In this document: piece after piece, positions 17,539 to 29,479 of the stretch | Numbering within the stretch: the stretch's first letter is position 1 | Layout: each line of letters begins with the position of its first letter | Source: Bifidobacterium sp. N4G05 | GTDB lineage: Bacteria > Actinomycetota > Actinomycetes > Actinomycetales > Bifidobacteriaceae | Direction of reading: 5' to 3' | Length of the DNA stretch: 64,000 bases | Assembly: GCF_002742445.1 (NCBI RefSeq) | Contig: NZ_NJNQ01000005.1 | Location: 1 to 64,000 of the forward strand | Translations under genes and position numbers: made by a program | The notes under the pieces: model-generated | The model's database searches: none | What the model was told of the DNA's origin: nothing | The model's input: the letters and a program-made list of their open reading frames with translations, nothing else

Positions 17539-18462
17539 TCAGTCGATAAGGTTGTATCCATGGTCGGTCACCACCGACTTGAGCTTCTCCAAATAGTTTT
17601 CCGCGGCCTTCGACAGCTTCGCACGCTCGTTCGTGATCCAGCCGACCAACATGGTCTCATCGGTGTCAAGCGGCACGGTCACGATTTTCTCATTGTTGAG
17701 ATCGCCGTTGTCAATGCCGGTGCACACGGTGTAGCCGTTCAGACCGATGATGAAGTTCAGAATCGTCGCACGGTCGGTCACGTTGATCTGCTTGGGGGAG
17801 TATTCCGGCCAGACCGCCTCTTCGGCGAAGAAGAAGCTGCCTTCCTCGCCCTGCTCGTACTGGATGAACGGGAACGGCTTCAAGTCGTCCATCGTGACTT
17901 TTTTCTTGCCAGCCAGCGGATTGTTGCGTGAAATGAACACATGCAATGGAGCACGGAACAGTGGATGGAATTCCAAATGCTTTTCGCGCAACATCTTGCC
18001 GATCACGTCTTTATTGAAATCGGACAGGTAGATGATGCCGATTTCGGAAAGCATGTTCGCCACTTGGTTGATGATGTCTTTGGTGCGCGTCTCACGAATG
18101 GTGAACTCGTATTCATCGGATTTGATGGAGTTGATCATTTCCACGAACGCTTCGACGGCGAACATGTAATGCTGTGTGGACACGGAGCACAGCTGCTTGC
18201 GTGGCTTCGCGTTCTTGTAACGTTCTTCGAGCAGCGACGCCTGGTCGAGCACCTGGCGCGCGTAGGTGAGGAATTCCGCTCCGTCCACGGTCAAGGCGAT
18301 GCCTTGCGACGAGCGGGTGAAGATCTCGATGCCAAGCTCGTTCTCGAGTTCCTTCACAGATGAGCTCAACGCGGGCTGTGACACGTACAGTTCGTGCGAG
18401 GCTTCGTTCATGGAACCGCATTCCACGATTTTCACAATATATTTCAGCTGAAGAAGAGTCAT
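17539..18462 (-). CDS. LysR-family transcriptional regulator
   Basis: This 307-residue protein has the standard LysR layout. The N-terminal helix-turn-helix is QLKYIVKIVECGSMNEASHELYVSQPALSSSVKELENELG (residues ~5-45, quoted here only by its ends). A linker helix and a two-lobed effector-binding domain follow. The effector domain is rather divergent (TQHYMFAVEAFVEMI), resembling LysR proteins found in lactic acid bacteria and bifidobacteria. The gene converges on the pyr operon and is not divergent from any gene, since the thi gene upstream points the same way, so its target is not evident from context. Many LysR members control amino-acid or sulfur metabolism; nothing here decides. Confidence 0.88.
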   Translation of the reverse strand: MTLLQLKYIVKIVECGSMNEASHELYVSQPALSSSVKELENELGIEIFTRSSQGIALTVDGAEFLTYARQVLDQASLLEERYKNAKPRKQLCSVSTQHYMFAVEAFVEMINSIKSDEYEFTIRETRTKDIINQVANMLSEIGIIYLSDFNKDVIGKMLREKHLEFHPLFRAPLHVFISRNNPLAGKKKVTMDDLKPFPFIQYEQGEEGSFFFAEEAVWPEYSPKQINVTDRATILNFIIGLNGYTVCTGIDNGDLNNEKIVTVPLDTDETMLVGWITNERAKLSKAAENYLEKLKSVVTDHGYNLID

Positions 18463-18584
18463 AAACTCAGGTTAGAGTCATGTGCTGACCGTGGGGGAGT
18501 GCTTATACCCTCTTGTCTGGATAGTGGACTGCCGACCGCAGCGAATCAACAACAGTGCCGGCAGCATGTCAATGTCAATAATCG

Positions 18585-18633
18585 AATAAGCGGGATTGCC
18601 GGCCTTCTTAAAAAGCTGACAATCCCGCTTATT
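18585..18633 (-). terminator. hairpin after the thiE-thiC gene
   Basis: Arms AATAAGCGGGATT and AATCCCGCTTATT are perfectly complementary with a 23-base loop. The arms' A/T ends give it terminator character on both strands. It lies between the thi stop codon and the LysR gene. The rest of the 217-base gap shows nothing else. Confidence 0.75.
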
Positions 18634-18679
18634 GCAACCGATTACCGTTCGGCCTTACCGATTCGGCTTGCTGATCAGC

Positions 18680-21622
<2,943 letters not shown>

Positions 21623-21820
21623 AGGTGTTGGCTACGAACCTACGCCCTGCACTGGACGTAGCCTTTCGCCGAAGCCCATAGGTGAGTCAGACCCGTCGTC
21701 ACTTTCGCATGCATCGTCTTCATCCGTATCACGCCCCACCGCGCATTTCACGGCAAAACTCTCCTTGCAGGCTAAGCTATACCTCAGTTCAATGCATTGC
21801 GTATGAAAGAGGTTGACTAC

Positions 21821-22366
21821 ATGTTGGAGACGGAACGGCTGACATTGAGGGCTTGGACTGAAACAGATGCGGAAAGCTTGTACGTCTATGCGAAAGATCC
21901 GGATATCGGACCTATCGCGGGCTGGCCCGCACACCGATCGAAAGAAGAAAGTCTCAATACGATTCGTCATGTGCTCAATGGCAAGGAATGCTGCGCGATT
22001 TGCGAGCGCGGCAGCAATAACCCCATTGGCTCGATTGAGTTAAAGCTTAATGGTCATACGGATATGACGGATCGTGATGATGAGTGTGAGTTGGGTTACT
22101 GGTTGGGCAAGCCTTTCTGGGGGAGGGGTTATATGCCGGAGGCGGCCAAGGAGATTATCCGTCATGGTTTTGTTGATCTTGGTATGAGTGCGATTTGGTG
22201 CGGCTATTATGACGGCAATCTGAAGTCGAAGCGGGTGCAGGAGAAGGTTGGTTTTGTCTATCATCACACGTGTGATGAGGTGCCGGTGCCTCTTATGCAT
22301 GAGGTGCGTGTCGGGCACGTGAATATTCTTACCAAATCACGTTGGCAAATTTTGGCTGCCCGCTGA
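21821..22366 (+). CDS. GNAT-family N-acetyltransferase (RimJ/RimL-like)
   Basis: This 181-residue protein fits the Acetyltransf_3 group. ETERLTLRAWTETDAESLY opens the domain; ELGYWLGKPFWGRGYMPEAAKEII contains the acetyl-CoA pyrophosphate loop (GRGYMPEA); NLKSKRVQEKVGF is the typical C-terminal substrate-side segment. AAAGAGG eight bases upstream supports the ATG at 21821 rather than the upstream ATG or TTG. The substrate is unknown: members acetylate ribosomal protein N-termini, amino acids or antibiotics. It is monocistronic, with codon usage lower in GC than its neighbours in the second half. Confidence 0.85.
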   Translation: MLETERLTLRAWTETDAESLYVYAKDPDIGPIAGWPAHRSKEESLNTIRHVLNGKECCAICERGSNNPIGSIELKLNGHTDMTDRDDECELGYWLGKPFWGRGYMPEAAKEIIRHGFVDLGMSAIWCGYYDGNLKSKRVQEKVGFVYHHTCDEVPVPLMHEVRVGHVNILTKSRWQILAAR

Positions 22367-22431
22367 TCGTGTCGGAAGCCAAGGCTGCAACAGACAAACT
22401 AGGCAAACTGGGTGATGTTTCAATGTGGTGA

Positions 22432-22680
22432 AAGGGCGTTCAATACGGCGGCATGCTCGACACGTCGGTACTCACTGAACAAGCCGATCTGCAAATGGTC
22501 GTATCAGGCATACGCGAACTATCATTTGTCGACCAAAAGCACCTGTTCCTCATGGGATGCAGCCAGGGAGGCATGGTCAGTGCCATGGAAGTCGCCGACC
22601 ATCCGCACGACTATGCCGACACCTTCATCGCAATACGATGGTGCTCACCTAAAATGCTTTGGCAGGTTCTTGGTTGGCGT
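22432..22680 (+). pseudogene. internal remnant of an alpha/beta-hydrolase gene
   Basis: An open stretch encodes GGMLDTSVLTEQADLQ, then the nucleophile elbow LMGCSQGGMVSAMEVAD (Ser in G-C-S-Q-G-G). This is the middle of a serine alpha/beta hydrolase. The part before is cut by a stop at 22429, and similarity fades after HPHDYADT; the catalytic Asp and His segments are absent. No start with a ribosome binding site is seen. It is a relic lying between the GNAT gene and the arsC-like gene, not an active enzyme. Confidence 0.65.
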
Positions 22681-22704
22681 CGAACGGATGCTGGTCAAGA
22701 CCCT

Positions 22705-23079
22705 TTAGAGCTTCATGATGTTTTTTTCGATGCGACGGATGACGTCAATGAAAGCCTTATCGTTTTGCCCGGTTGGATCTGGCAGATTCCAATTATCGTC
22801 GAAAGCCTTGCCGATATAGGGGCATCCCACGTCGCAGCCCATGGAAATCGTGATATCAGGTTTTGGAATATCCGAAATCAGTTTGGAGTATTGCGTTTTC
22901 TCCATGTCGATGCCGTAAAGCTCTCTCATGAGTCGTACGGCATCCTGATTGATCTGCGGCTTGGTTTCCGCACCTGCGGAATAAAAATCAAAATCGGTTC
23001 CGCGTAAATGCTTTCCCAACGCTTCGGCAATCTGGCTGCGGCATGAATTATGCACGCAAATAAAAGCCACTTTTCTCAT
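22705..23079 (-). CDS. ArsC-like low-molecular-weight phosphatase/arsenate reductase
   Basis: This 124-residue protein starts MRKVAFICVHNSCRSQ, giving the CX5R phosphate-binding loop (C at residue 9) of the low-molecular-weight tyrosine phosphatase fold. LPDPTG holds the general-acid aspartate. The redox cysteines expected of thioredoxin-coupled ArsC are partly present (MGCDVGCPYIG). That favours arsenate reductase over a protein phosphatase, but neither can be excluded. GGGGAAG precedes the ATG; a 37-residue in-frame extension upstream is rejected. No ArsR or ArsB gene is adjacent. Confidence 0.8.
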   Translation of the reverse strand: MRKVAFICVHNSCRSQIAEALGKHLRGTDFDFYSAGAETKPQINQDAVRLMRELYGIDMEKTQYSKLISDIPKPDITISMGCDVGCPYIGKAFDDNWNLPDPTGQNDKAFIDVIRRIEKNIMKL

Positions 23080-23172
23080 AGCTTCCCCTGTCTGCGATGT
23101 TATGATTTCGCGATTGCTGTTCCGTATTATACGTTTCGCCCAATGCTCCGCGTCCACATCATCGAATAACAC

Positions 23173-23216
23173 AATGCCCGGTGCGACCATGGCATAAGCT
23201 GGTCGTACCGGGCATT
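23173..23216 (-). terminator. terminator after the metE-like gene
   Basis: Seventeen-base arms (AATGCCCGG-start and CCGGGCATT-end) pair with one G-U position around a 10-base loop. Located eight bases past the metE-like stop and before the arsC-like gene. Confidence 0.75.
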
Positions 23217-23224
23217 GGCTTGGA

Positions 23225-24346
23225 TTATTCGCCCCAGACTTCTTCGGCGATGGACCTTACGAGTGCGATCTTAGCCCACTGCTGCTCCTCAGTGAGCTTG
23301 TTGCCTTCCTCAGTGGAGGCAAAACCGCATTGGGTGGACAGGCACAGACGCTCCAACGGCACATACTGGGCCGCTTCGTAGATGCGAGCCTTGATCGTTT
23401 CCGGATCTTCAAGTTCCGACCTCTTGGAGGTGACGAGGCCAAGCACAACCTGCTTATCACCGGCAACCTCAGCCAGTGGCGCAAAGTCACCGGAACGGTC
23501 GTCGTCGAACTCCAGATAGTAGGCATCCACGTTCTCTTCGCCGAACAGCTTGGCTGCGACCGGAGCGTAACCGCCGGATGACAGCCATGTGGAATGGAAA
23601 TTACCGCGGCAGATATGAGTGTTGATCACCAGGTCGTCAGGCTGGTCAGCGATCACCGCGTTAATCACGTCGAGATTCTCCTGCTGCAGGCGAGCCGCAT
23701 CTTTGTCGCTCCAGCCGAGACGCTCACGCACGCTCTTGTCGCACAGGCGGGTCCACGTGCAATCGTCGAACTGCACGTTACGGCAGCCGGCAGCATACAG
23801 GTCGGCGATGACCTGACGATATGCGGCCACAATATCCGCGGTCAGCTCGCCGTCATCCTTGTAGAACTCGTCGTACGGGTAGGCGTTCTTGTTGCCGGTA
23901 AGCACGAAACGGGTCTGCGCTGGGGAAGGCATGGTCTGACGAGCTACGGTATTGTCATCTTCAAACTGCTTGATGAACTTGAAATGCTCCACGAACGGAT
24001 GATTGTGTCCGTCGAGCTTGCCGGTCACCGTGGCAGTGTCGGCAGGAGTGACCTCGTCATGGAAGGCAACGCGATGGGCGGCGGCGACATGGTCCACGCC
24101 ATTGAAGCCCCACATGAAATCGAAATGCCACCAGCCGCGACGGAATTCACCATCGGTGATGACATGCAGGCCAGCGGCCTTCTGCTTGGCAACCAGATCA
24201 GTGATCAGCCTGTCTTCGACAGCCTTCAACCCAGCGGCATCAATAATACCTGCAGCATAATCTGCGCGAGCCTGCTTGAGTTCGTCCGGACGCAGATAAG
24301 AACCGACCACATCGGCGCGGAACGGTGCATTCTTGGAATATGCCAT
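23225..24346 (-). CDS. MetE C-terminal-domain protein (cobalamin-independent methionine synthase-like)
   Basis: This 373-residue protein corresponds to the catalytic C-terminal half of MetE alone, like the YxjG/YxjH proteins of Bacillus. The substrate and zinc motifs are TDGEFRRGWWHFDF, QFDDCTW, NTHICRGN (zinc His and Cys), YYLEFDD and STQCGFAS (zinc Cys). Such proteins are thought to transfer a methyl group to homocysteine or a related thiol, but without the N-terminal half their methyl donor is not settled. AGGAGAATC precedes the ATG. The gene has its own terminator. No S-box or other regulatory RNA is visible in the 308-base gap upstream, which otherwise holds nothing. Confidence 0.88.
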   Translation of the reverse strand: MAYSKNAPFRADVVGSYLRPDELKQARADYAAGIIDAAGLKAVEDRLITDLVAKQKAAGLHVITDGEFRRGWWHFDFMWGFNGVDHVAAAHRVAFHDEVTPADTATVTGKLDGHNHPFVEHFKFIKQFEDDNTVARQTMPSPAQTRFVLTGNKNAYPYDEFYKDDGELTADIVAAYRQVIADLYAAGCRNVQFDDCTWTRLCDKSVRERLGWSDKDAARLQQENLDVINAVIADQPDDLVINTHICRGNFHSTWLSSGGYAPVAAKLFGEENVDAYYLEFDDDRSGDFAPLAEVAGDKQVVLGLVTSKRSELEDPETIKARIYEAAQYVPLERLCLSTQCGFASTEEGNKLTEEQQWAKIALVRSIAEEVWGE

Positions 24347-24654
24347 GATTCTCCTTTGACTATTGACTTGCGATTAACAATCAAAAACGACAAAACTAAC
24401 AATATGCTATCCCACCACCCACGAACGCGACGCACTCCATCCGCCTGGTTGACAACGTACTTCCGTCCATCCGCAGCAGAGTTTTCAATGCTGGAATAAA
24501 TGGGAATGAATGACGCTGCATGGCGTTCCGATATTGGCAGACGCGCATTCAATGATTGTGCAGAGAATCGCGAAAGGCATGCGGAATCACGGCATGAGTT
24601 GCGTTGTGTTCGTATACAATCGCAATGGACATGAACGACTGCAAGGAGGCTGCC

Positions 24655-25284
24655 ATGACTGTGCCGCAACGAGTGCTTGACACCATGAATTCCGGACTGA
24701 TCTACACCTGCGATGACGAAGAGATGATCAAAGCGCAGCAGGAACAGATGGAACTGCTGTACGACTTCAACGCAACCCGCCCCAGCCAAATGACGCAACG
24801 CAACGAAATCGCACGCCAACTGCTTGGCGAATTCGGCGAGGACGCTTATATCGAACCGCCGTTGCATGCCAATTGGGGATGCAACACGTATTTCAGTGCG
24901 CATGCTTACGCCAATTTCAACCTCACGCTGGTTGATGATGGTGAAGTGCATATCGGCGAACATACCATGATCGGCCCGAACTGCACTATCATTACCACCG
25001 GCCATCCGATTCGTCCTGACCTGCGCGAGAAGGTCACACAGTATTCTCTGCCGGTCGTCATCGGACGTAATGTGTGGTTGGGCGCCAACGTTACCGTGCT
25101 TCCCGGCGTCACCATTGGCGACAATTCGGTGATTGGCGCATGCTCGCTGGTTACCAAAGACATTCCCGCCAATGTGGTCGCATTCGGACAGCCATGCAAG
25201 GTGTATCGCGAAATCGGCGAACATGATGACGTCTACTATTGGCGTGACCGCATGATCAACCCACCCTACGACCAAAAGCAGTAA
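24655..25284 (+). CDS. sugar O-acetyltransferase (LacA/Maa-type hexapeptide repeat)
   Basis: This 209-residue enzyme has the N-terminal helical cap of maltose/galactoside acetyltransferases followed by a left-handed beta-helix. The catalytic histidine lies in IITTGHPIRPDLR. The hexapeptide repeats include VVIGRNVWLGANVTVLPGVTIGDNSVIGACSLVTKDIPANVVAFGQPCKV (ends quoted from residues ~140-190). It moves acetyl from acetyl-CoA to a sugar hydroxyl. AAGGAGG fixes the start; a 17-residue in-frame extension is rejected. No sugar gene is next to it. The 290 bases after it contain only the operator region of the next gene. Confidence 0.9.
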   Translation: MTVPQRVLDTMNSGLIYTCDDEEMIKAQQEQMELLYDFNATRPSQMTQRNEIARQLLGEFGEDAYIEPPLHANWGCNTYFSAHAYANFNLTLVDDGEVHIGEHTMIGPNCTIITTGHPIRPDLREKVTQYSLPVVIGRNVWLGANVTVLPGVTIGDNSVIGACSLVTKDIPANVVAFGQPCKVYREIGEHDDVYYWRDRMINPPYDQKQ

Positions 25285-25516
25285 AACAAATCACTATCGA
25301 CCAACCGTTAAAACAGGTCGAATCATCGTGAACTAGTCGTTATGACAGATCCACAATCCCATAATTTGCGACTGTCAAGCGAGATGCCGGGCGCACCATT
25401 GCTCCACCACACGGGCAAGGCGCGCCTTTTTCTTTAAAACTCAGTCCTAGCTGCTCCAATCAATCATGCTTCCCACCATAACGCGCGAAACGTAACGCAT
25501 ACATGTCCGCAGTAGA

Positions 25517-25538
25517 TATTTAGATAATTATCTAAATA
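25517..25538. promoter_or_regulatory. perfect 22-bp palindromic operator upstream of the ArsR-type repressor
   Basis: The core TTTAGATAATTATCTAAA is fully self-complementary and extends two more bases on each side. It sits ~40 bases before the repressor start, where an ArsR/SdpR dimer would be expected to bind and autoregulate. Confidence 0.75.
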
Positions 25539-25576
25539 AGAAAACATTTAAACATTGTAAAGTGAAGGAGGAATGC

Positions 25577-25879
25577 ATGGCAGGAGAGGGATTCAAGGCG
25601 CTCTCCGATCCCACGCGACGGCGCATTTTGGAATTACTGCGTGAACGTGACATGACGGCTGGTGAACTCGCGGAACAATTCAACATGAGCAAACCGTCGA
25701 TCAGCCACCATCTGACCACGTTGAAAACCGCGGGACTAGTAACCGACGAACGGCACGGGCAGAACATCATCTACAGTCTCAACACCACGGTGATGCAGGA
25801 TCTGATCGGATGGTTCATGGGATTCATGGACAGCGACGGAAACGTCAATCAAGCGAATGATCAAACAGGCAATAAATAA
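25577..25879 (+). CDS. ArsR-family repressor, SdpR-like
   Basis: This 100-residue winged-helix protein has the ArsR helix-turn-helix (ALSDPTRRRILELLRERDMTAGELAEQFNMSKPSISHHL, residues ~7-45, ends quoted). It lacks the ELCVCDL metal-binding motif, so it is of the autorepressor SdpR type, not a metal sensor. GGAGG precedes the ATG. It is followed after 11 bases by an SdpI-family gene, and in Bacillus the SdpR-SdpI pair works by SdpI sequestering SdpR at the membrane when toxin is bound. A perfect palindrome upstream is the likely operator. Confidence 0.88.
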   Translation: MAGEGFKALSDPTRRRILELLRERDMTAGELAEQFNMSKPSISHHLTTLKTAGLVTDERHGQNIIYSLNTTVMQDLIGWFMGFMDSDGNVNQANDQTGNK

Positions 25880-25890
25880 AGGAGGGTCTT

Positions 25891-26667
25891 ATGTGCGGGA
25901 ACAACCTGAACGATTCCAAAAAAGCTTTCGATAACAACATCAACAATGCCGAAGACAAGAACAAGACTGATTCGAGGGAGAAGATCGCCCCGATCGGACG
26001 CAATCTGTGCATTACACTCGTTGCACTGTGTGTAGTCAACATCATCGCACATCTTGCTTGTTACAGTCGGCTTCCCGAAAACGTGCCGATTCACTGGGGT
26101 GCCGATGGTTCGGTCAATGGCTACGGTCCGCGTGCCGTAACATTGATTCTTGATATATTGCCGTTGCTGTGCTTGGGGCTTTTCCTCGTCATCCCGAAGA
26201 TGGATCCCAAGGGAGAAAACTACATGAAGGCCAGCGGACTGTATCGTGGATTCGTCATCGCGTTCACGCTCATCATGTGCGGTGCCACATGGTTCACCGA
26301 AGCCACCGCATTTGGTGTGATCCCGGCTACTGGTGGTCCTGTTGGACTTATCATCAGCGTGGTGCTGGGAGCGCTGTTCGTCGGCTTAGGCAATTACCTT
26401 CCGCGCATGCGCCAGAATTACACTTTCGGCATCAGAACGCCTTGGGCTTTGGCTGATGAGAACAATTGGAAGCGTACGCAGCGTGTAGGTGGCATCTCTT
26501 TCATGGTGTTGGGAGTGTTATTGGTCGTAGCGGGCGTTGTCAGCTCTGTCGTGCCTGTGGGTGACATGCTCATGGCTGCAATTATTGTGACGATAGCGGT
26601 TGGCGCAGCGCTCGTTCCTTATGCGTACAGCTACCTGTTGTTCCGCCGCAGCCGGAATTCGCAGTGA
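25891..26667 (+). CDS. SdpI-family membrane protein
   Basis: This 258-residue protein has a hydrophilic Asn/Asp/Lys-rich N-terminus (~35 residues) and about six membrane segments. It carries the DUF1648 segment LPENVPIHWGADGSVNGYG and the SdpI block GNYLPRMRQNYTFGIRTPWALADENNWKRTQR. In Bacillus, SdpI gives immunity to the SdpC toxin and signals to SdpR. No SdpC-like or SdpAB gene is nearby, so the role may be sensing foreign toxins or membrane stress. GGAGG precedes the ATG. It ends before a strong terminator. Confidence 0.9.
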   Translation: MCGNNLNDSKKAFDNNINNAEDKNKTDSREKIAPIGRNLCITLVALCVVNIIAHLACYSRLPENVPIHWGADGSVNGYGPRAVTLILDILPLLCLGLFLVIPKMDPKGENYMKASGLYRGFVIAFTLIMCGATWFTEATAFGVIPATGGPVGLIISVVLGALFVGLGNYLPRMRQNYTFGIRTPWALADENNWKRTQRVGGISFMVLGVLLVVAGVVSSVVPVGDMLMAAIIVTIAVGAALVPYAYSYLLFRRSRNSQ

Positions 26668-26812
26668 CGTTAAAGCAACTGGGACGCTGACGCTCCGACA
26701 CAACCAGTCGATATGCAACGTTGGCAATCTGGAAAAGTTTAATGAACGGACTCAGGAGAACCAATTGCAAACAGTGAAGGAATCGAATCTGAATTTCTTC
26801 AGTCCAATGGTC

Positions 26813-26847
26813 GAGGGCGGTTCACATGCGTGTGATCCGCCCTCTTT
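26813..26847 (+). terminator. terminator after sdpI
   Basis: Arms GAGGGCGG and CCGCCCTC enclose a second perfect stem (TCACA/TGTGA) with one mismatch between, followed by TTTG. It lies 145 bases past sdpI and before the convergent HAD gene. Confidence 0.75.
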
Positions 26848-26876
26848 GCTAATTCAAGTGTTCGTTTTGAAAAAAG

Positions 26877-27512
26877 TCAGAAATCCATGCCCAAAGATTT
26901 CAGATCGCGGCGAGCCTGATCGGCGTTAGTAAAGCGGAACGCATGCATGCCCACGGCCTGTGCGCCAGTGACGTTCTTCGCGGTGTCGTCGAAGAACACG
27001 CTGGATTCCGGCCTGAGATTGAAACGGCTCAGTGCCAGTTCGTAGATGTCGGCATTCGGCTTGTGCATCTTCTCCACACCAGACACCACCGTGCCTTGCA
27101 ACAACTCCTCCAGCTGAGGGAACCTTTCGAAAGCGAAATGGAACGTCTCGTGCGACCAATTCGTCAACCCCCACACGCCGTAGCCTGCAGCCTTCAAATC
27201 ACGAAGCAGCTGTTCCATATCCGGAATCATGCGGGGGAGCGCATCGCCATAGCGTTCGATGTAATCGCGGAAAATTTCAGCGATCTCCTCACCCTGCTCG
27301 CGTACCACGTCGGGATAAATGTTTTCGAAATCTTCGCCATGGTCCATACGATCCTCATAATCGTAGAAACCGCAGGGATCATTATCTGCGCAAATACGGT
27401 CCACAACTACTTGGGGGTACCTGCCTTCAAGGCATGCGCGCGTCTGCCAGTCTATGAGCACGCCGCAAAAATCAAAGACTACATCGGTGACGTTGGCACT
27501 GGGGGAGGTCAT
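26877..27512 (-). CDS. HAD-superfamily hydrolase
   Basis: This 211-residue protein has the HAD motifs in order: the nucleophile Asp in VFDFCGVLIDW, motif II Thr in VWGLTNWS, the motif III Lys in KMHKPNADIYELAL and the motif IV acidic pair in SVFFDDTAKNV. The second motif I aspartate is replaced by Cys-Gly, as in many epoxide-hydrolase/dehalogenase-like members, so substrate class is uncertain. GGAAGGA supports the ATG at 27512; the 19-residue in-frame extension is rejected. It is convergent with sdpI and stands ~90 bases downstream of nnrDE on the same strand. Confidence 0.85.
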   Translation of the reverse strand: MTSPSANVTDVVFDFCGVLIDWQTRACLEGRYPQVVVDRICADNDPCGFYDYEDRMDHGEDFENIYPDVVREQGEEIAEIFRDYIERYGDALPRMIPDMEQLLRDLKAAGYGVWGLTNWSHETFHFAFERFPQLEELLQGTVVSGVEKMHKPNADIYELALSRFNLRPESSVFFDDTAKNVTGAQAVGMHAFRFTNADQARRDLKSLGMDF

Positions 27513-27604
27513 GAAAATCCTTCCTGCAAAATACGGATTGGCAACGTCAGTGTAACGCAAAGTAACCAACGTTGGGGCTGGTATTCAGTAAATTTGTTGC
27601 ACAA

Positions 27605-29386
27605 TTAAAGTAATTGTAAAAATGCAGGCTGAATACCGCCGATAATATCGCTGGCGATGATTGGATGGCCGATTTCTCCGAAATGCTGCTTTTTGGAATG
27701 ACCGTAGATTTGCGGACGATGCCATCCGCGCTGTTCGGATTGCGATGCGATCGCTCCCGCAAGACCATGCATGTAGGCACCGGCAGCCACGACCTCGGGA
27801 ACCAATGCCGGATCCTCAGCAAGCATGTCGTCCTGTTGCGCGAGCAGGGCTCCCAACATGCCGGCGAGCACGTCACCCGATCCTGCGGTCGACATCCATG
27901 CCGGTGCGCGACCGGAAAGAATCACGCGCTCATTACTCTCGCCATCAGCGCCCACCACCATGGTCACCGCGCCCTTCAGCAACACGGTCGCACCGGTCAG
28001 CTCACGGAGTTTGCGGGAGCAGGCAAGCGGCTGCGCCCGCACCTCGTCGACGCCTACTTCGTTTTCGCCCAGCCGAGTCAGCATGCGGGCCAGCTCTCCG
28101 GCGTGCGGGGTGACGACCACCTGAGGCGGCACCTTATCTGGTAGTAAATCCAAGGCTCCGGCGTCCACCACGATTGGTGGCATATCCAGTGCGCTCGCAT
28201 GCCTGGCATCGGCATCGTCGCCAAGGCCGGTTTCTTGTGGCAGCGCATAGTGCTTCAGCAGCGCGGCTATGGTTTCGCGCTGGAAGTCGGAGTCGGACGC
28301 TTCGTCATCGCCTGCGGGAACGCCGGAGCCAACCACCCACGATTGGACGCGTCCCTTGCCGATCACCGCCTCAGGCAACGAGGAAAGCACCATATCCTGC
28401 GCGCGTTGTGGGCCAAGATAACGCACCATGCCTGTGTTGGTTCGTGCGGCGGCAGCGGAAGACAACACGGCCGCACCTGGGTAACGTGCGGAACCTGTCA
28501 CTAAGCCGACCACTCCGCGTGAATATTTGCCGTCCGAAAGCTGCGGTAGACGGATCGAATCCGTTACGAAATCGCCATCCGTCATTTCGGTCGCGGGAAC
28601 GCAATCATCGATATCGAAACCGAAATCGACCAAAGTGAGGTGTCCGCATGCATACGAGGCGGGCGGCACCATCGCGCACGGCTTCATCGCGCCGAACGTC
28701 ACCGTAACGTCGGCCGGAATATACGGTCCCGGCAGCGAACCATCATTCACGCCAACGCCGGACGGTGTGTCGATCGCCACGACAAGCGGCAGATCGGAGG
28801 AGGGTTCATTGTTCGGTAAGGCGGGCCTGTCGGGTAGTTCGCTATCGAATCCCAAGGAGGATGCGATAGCGCCTGCGATGCCACGCAACGCGCCACTTAC
28901 GCCAATGCCGGTCATCGCGTCGATGATTACATGGGATCCTTGGGCGTATTCGACGGCGGCCTGCAGTCGTTCTCCGGCTTCGCCCGCGGAAAAACCCGTG
29001 GCGCATCCGGGTATTTCCGCGGCTGGGTCGAGTGCGAGAACGCGGCCTCCGGCGTGCACAAACGCGCTGAAAGCCTCCTCGTGCAGGGAGCGACCCACGG
29101 CGATCGCAGTGACGTGCGCGCCTTCGTTTGCCAATTCCGCGCCGGCATACAGGCCGTCTCCGCCATTGTCTCCCGCGCCTACCAGCAGGGTCACGCGAGC
29201 ATCCTCGACGGCGAGATCCTCGTCGTCGAGCAGTGTCATGGTCACGTGGGCCGCCGCCGAAGCGGCCATGCGCATCAGAGGCACGCCGTCGTCAAGCAGC
29301 GGACGTTCCAGCTCGCGCACGGTATCGGAGTCGTAAGCGCTGTACAGTAGTGTCTGCAAACGGTCGGCGTCATCGGCGATGTCCAT
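27605..29386 (-). CDS. nnr: bifunctional NAD(P)H-hydrate epimerase / ADP-dependent NAD(P)HX dehydratase
   Basis: This 593-residue protein repairs hydrated NADH and NADPH. Residues ~10-245 form the YjeF_N epimerase domain with LLVGAGDNGGDGLYAG. Residues ~285-570 form the ribokinase-like dehydratase domain with VVVTPHAGELARML, a KGAVTMV segment and the nucleotide-binding AGSGDVLAGMLGALLA. The two-domain order matches the common bacterial fusion. GGAAGGGAA before the ATG at 29386 supports this start; the protein has a C-terminal tail of ~35 residues beyond the domain, ending IGGIQPAFLQLL. It stands alone, divergent from the ABC ATPase gene. Confidence 0.93.
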   Translation of the reverse strand: MDIADDADRLQTLLYSAYDSDTVRELERPLLDDGVPLMRMAASAAAHVTMTLLDDEDLAVEDARVTLLVGAGDNGGDGLYAGAELANEGAHVTAIAVGRSLHEEAFSAFVHAGGRVLALDPAAEIPGCATGFSAGEAGERLQAAVEYAQGSHVIIDAMTGIGVSGALRGIAGAIASSLGFDSELPDRPALPNNEPSSDLPLVVAIDTPSGVGVNDGSLPGPYIPADVTVTFGAMKPCAMVPPASYACGHLTLVDFGFDIDDCVPATEMTDGDFVTDSIRLPQLSDGKYSRGVVGLVTGSARYPGAAVLSSAAAARTNTGMVRYLGPQRAQDMVLSSLPEAVIGKGRVQSWVVGSGVPAGDDEASDSDFQRETIAALLKHYALPQETGLGDDADARHASALDMPPIVVDAGALDLLPDKVPPQVVVTPHAGELARMLTRLGENEVGVDEVRAQPLACSRKLRELTGATVLLKGAVTMVVGADGESNERVILSGRAPAWMSTAGSGDVLAGMLGALLAQQDDMLAEDPALVPEVVAAGAYMHGLAGAIASQSEQRGWHRPQIYGHSKKQHFGEIGHPIIASDIIGGIQPAFLQLL

Positions 29387-29479
29387 AACGTTCCCTTCCT
29401 CGTTGTTTATGAGCAACAATCCCTACTGTAGTCGTAATATTGGGAGTCAAGGGTTTTTCGGCGTGGAATGGAGGCTGAT

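Noticed and set aside
25380..25440. Possible terminator after the acetyltransferase gene (GCGC-rich stretch followed by T5)
   Set aside because: The arms do not pair well enough to support a stem; left out of the features.
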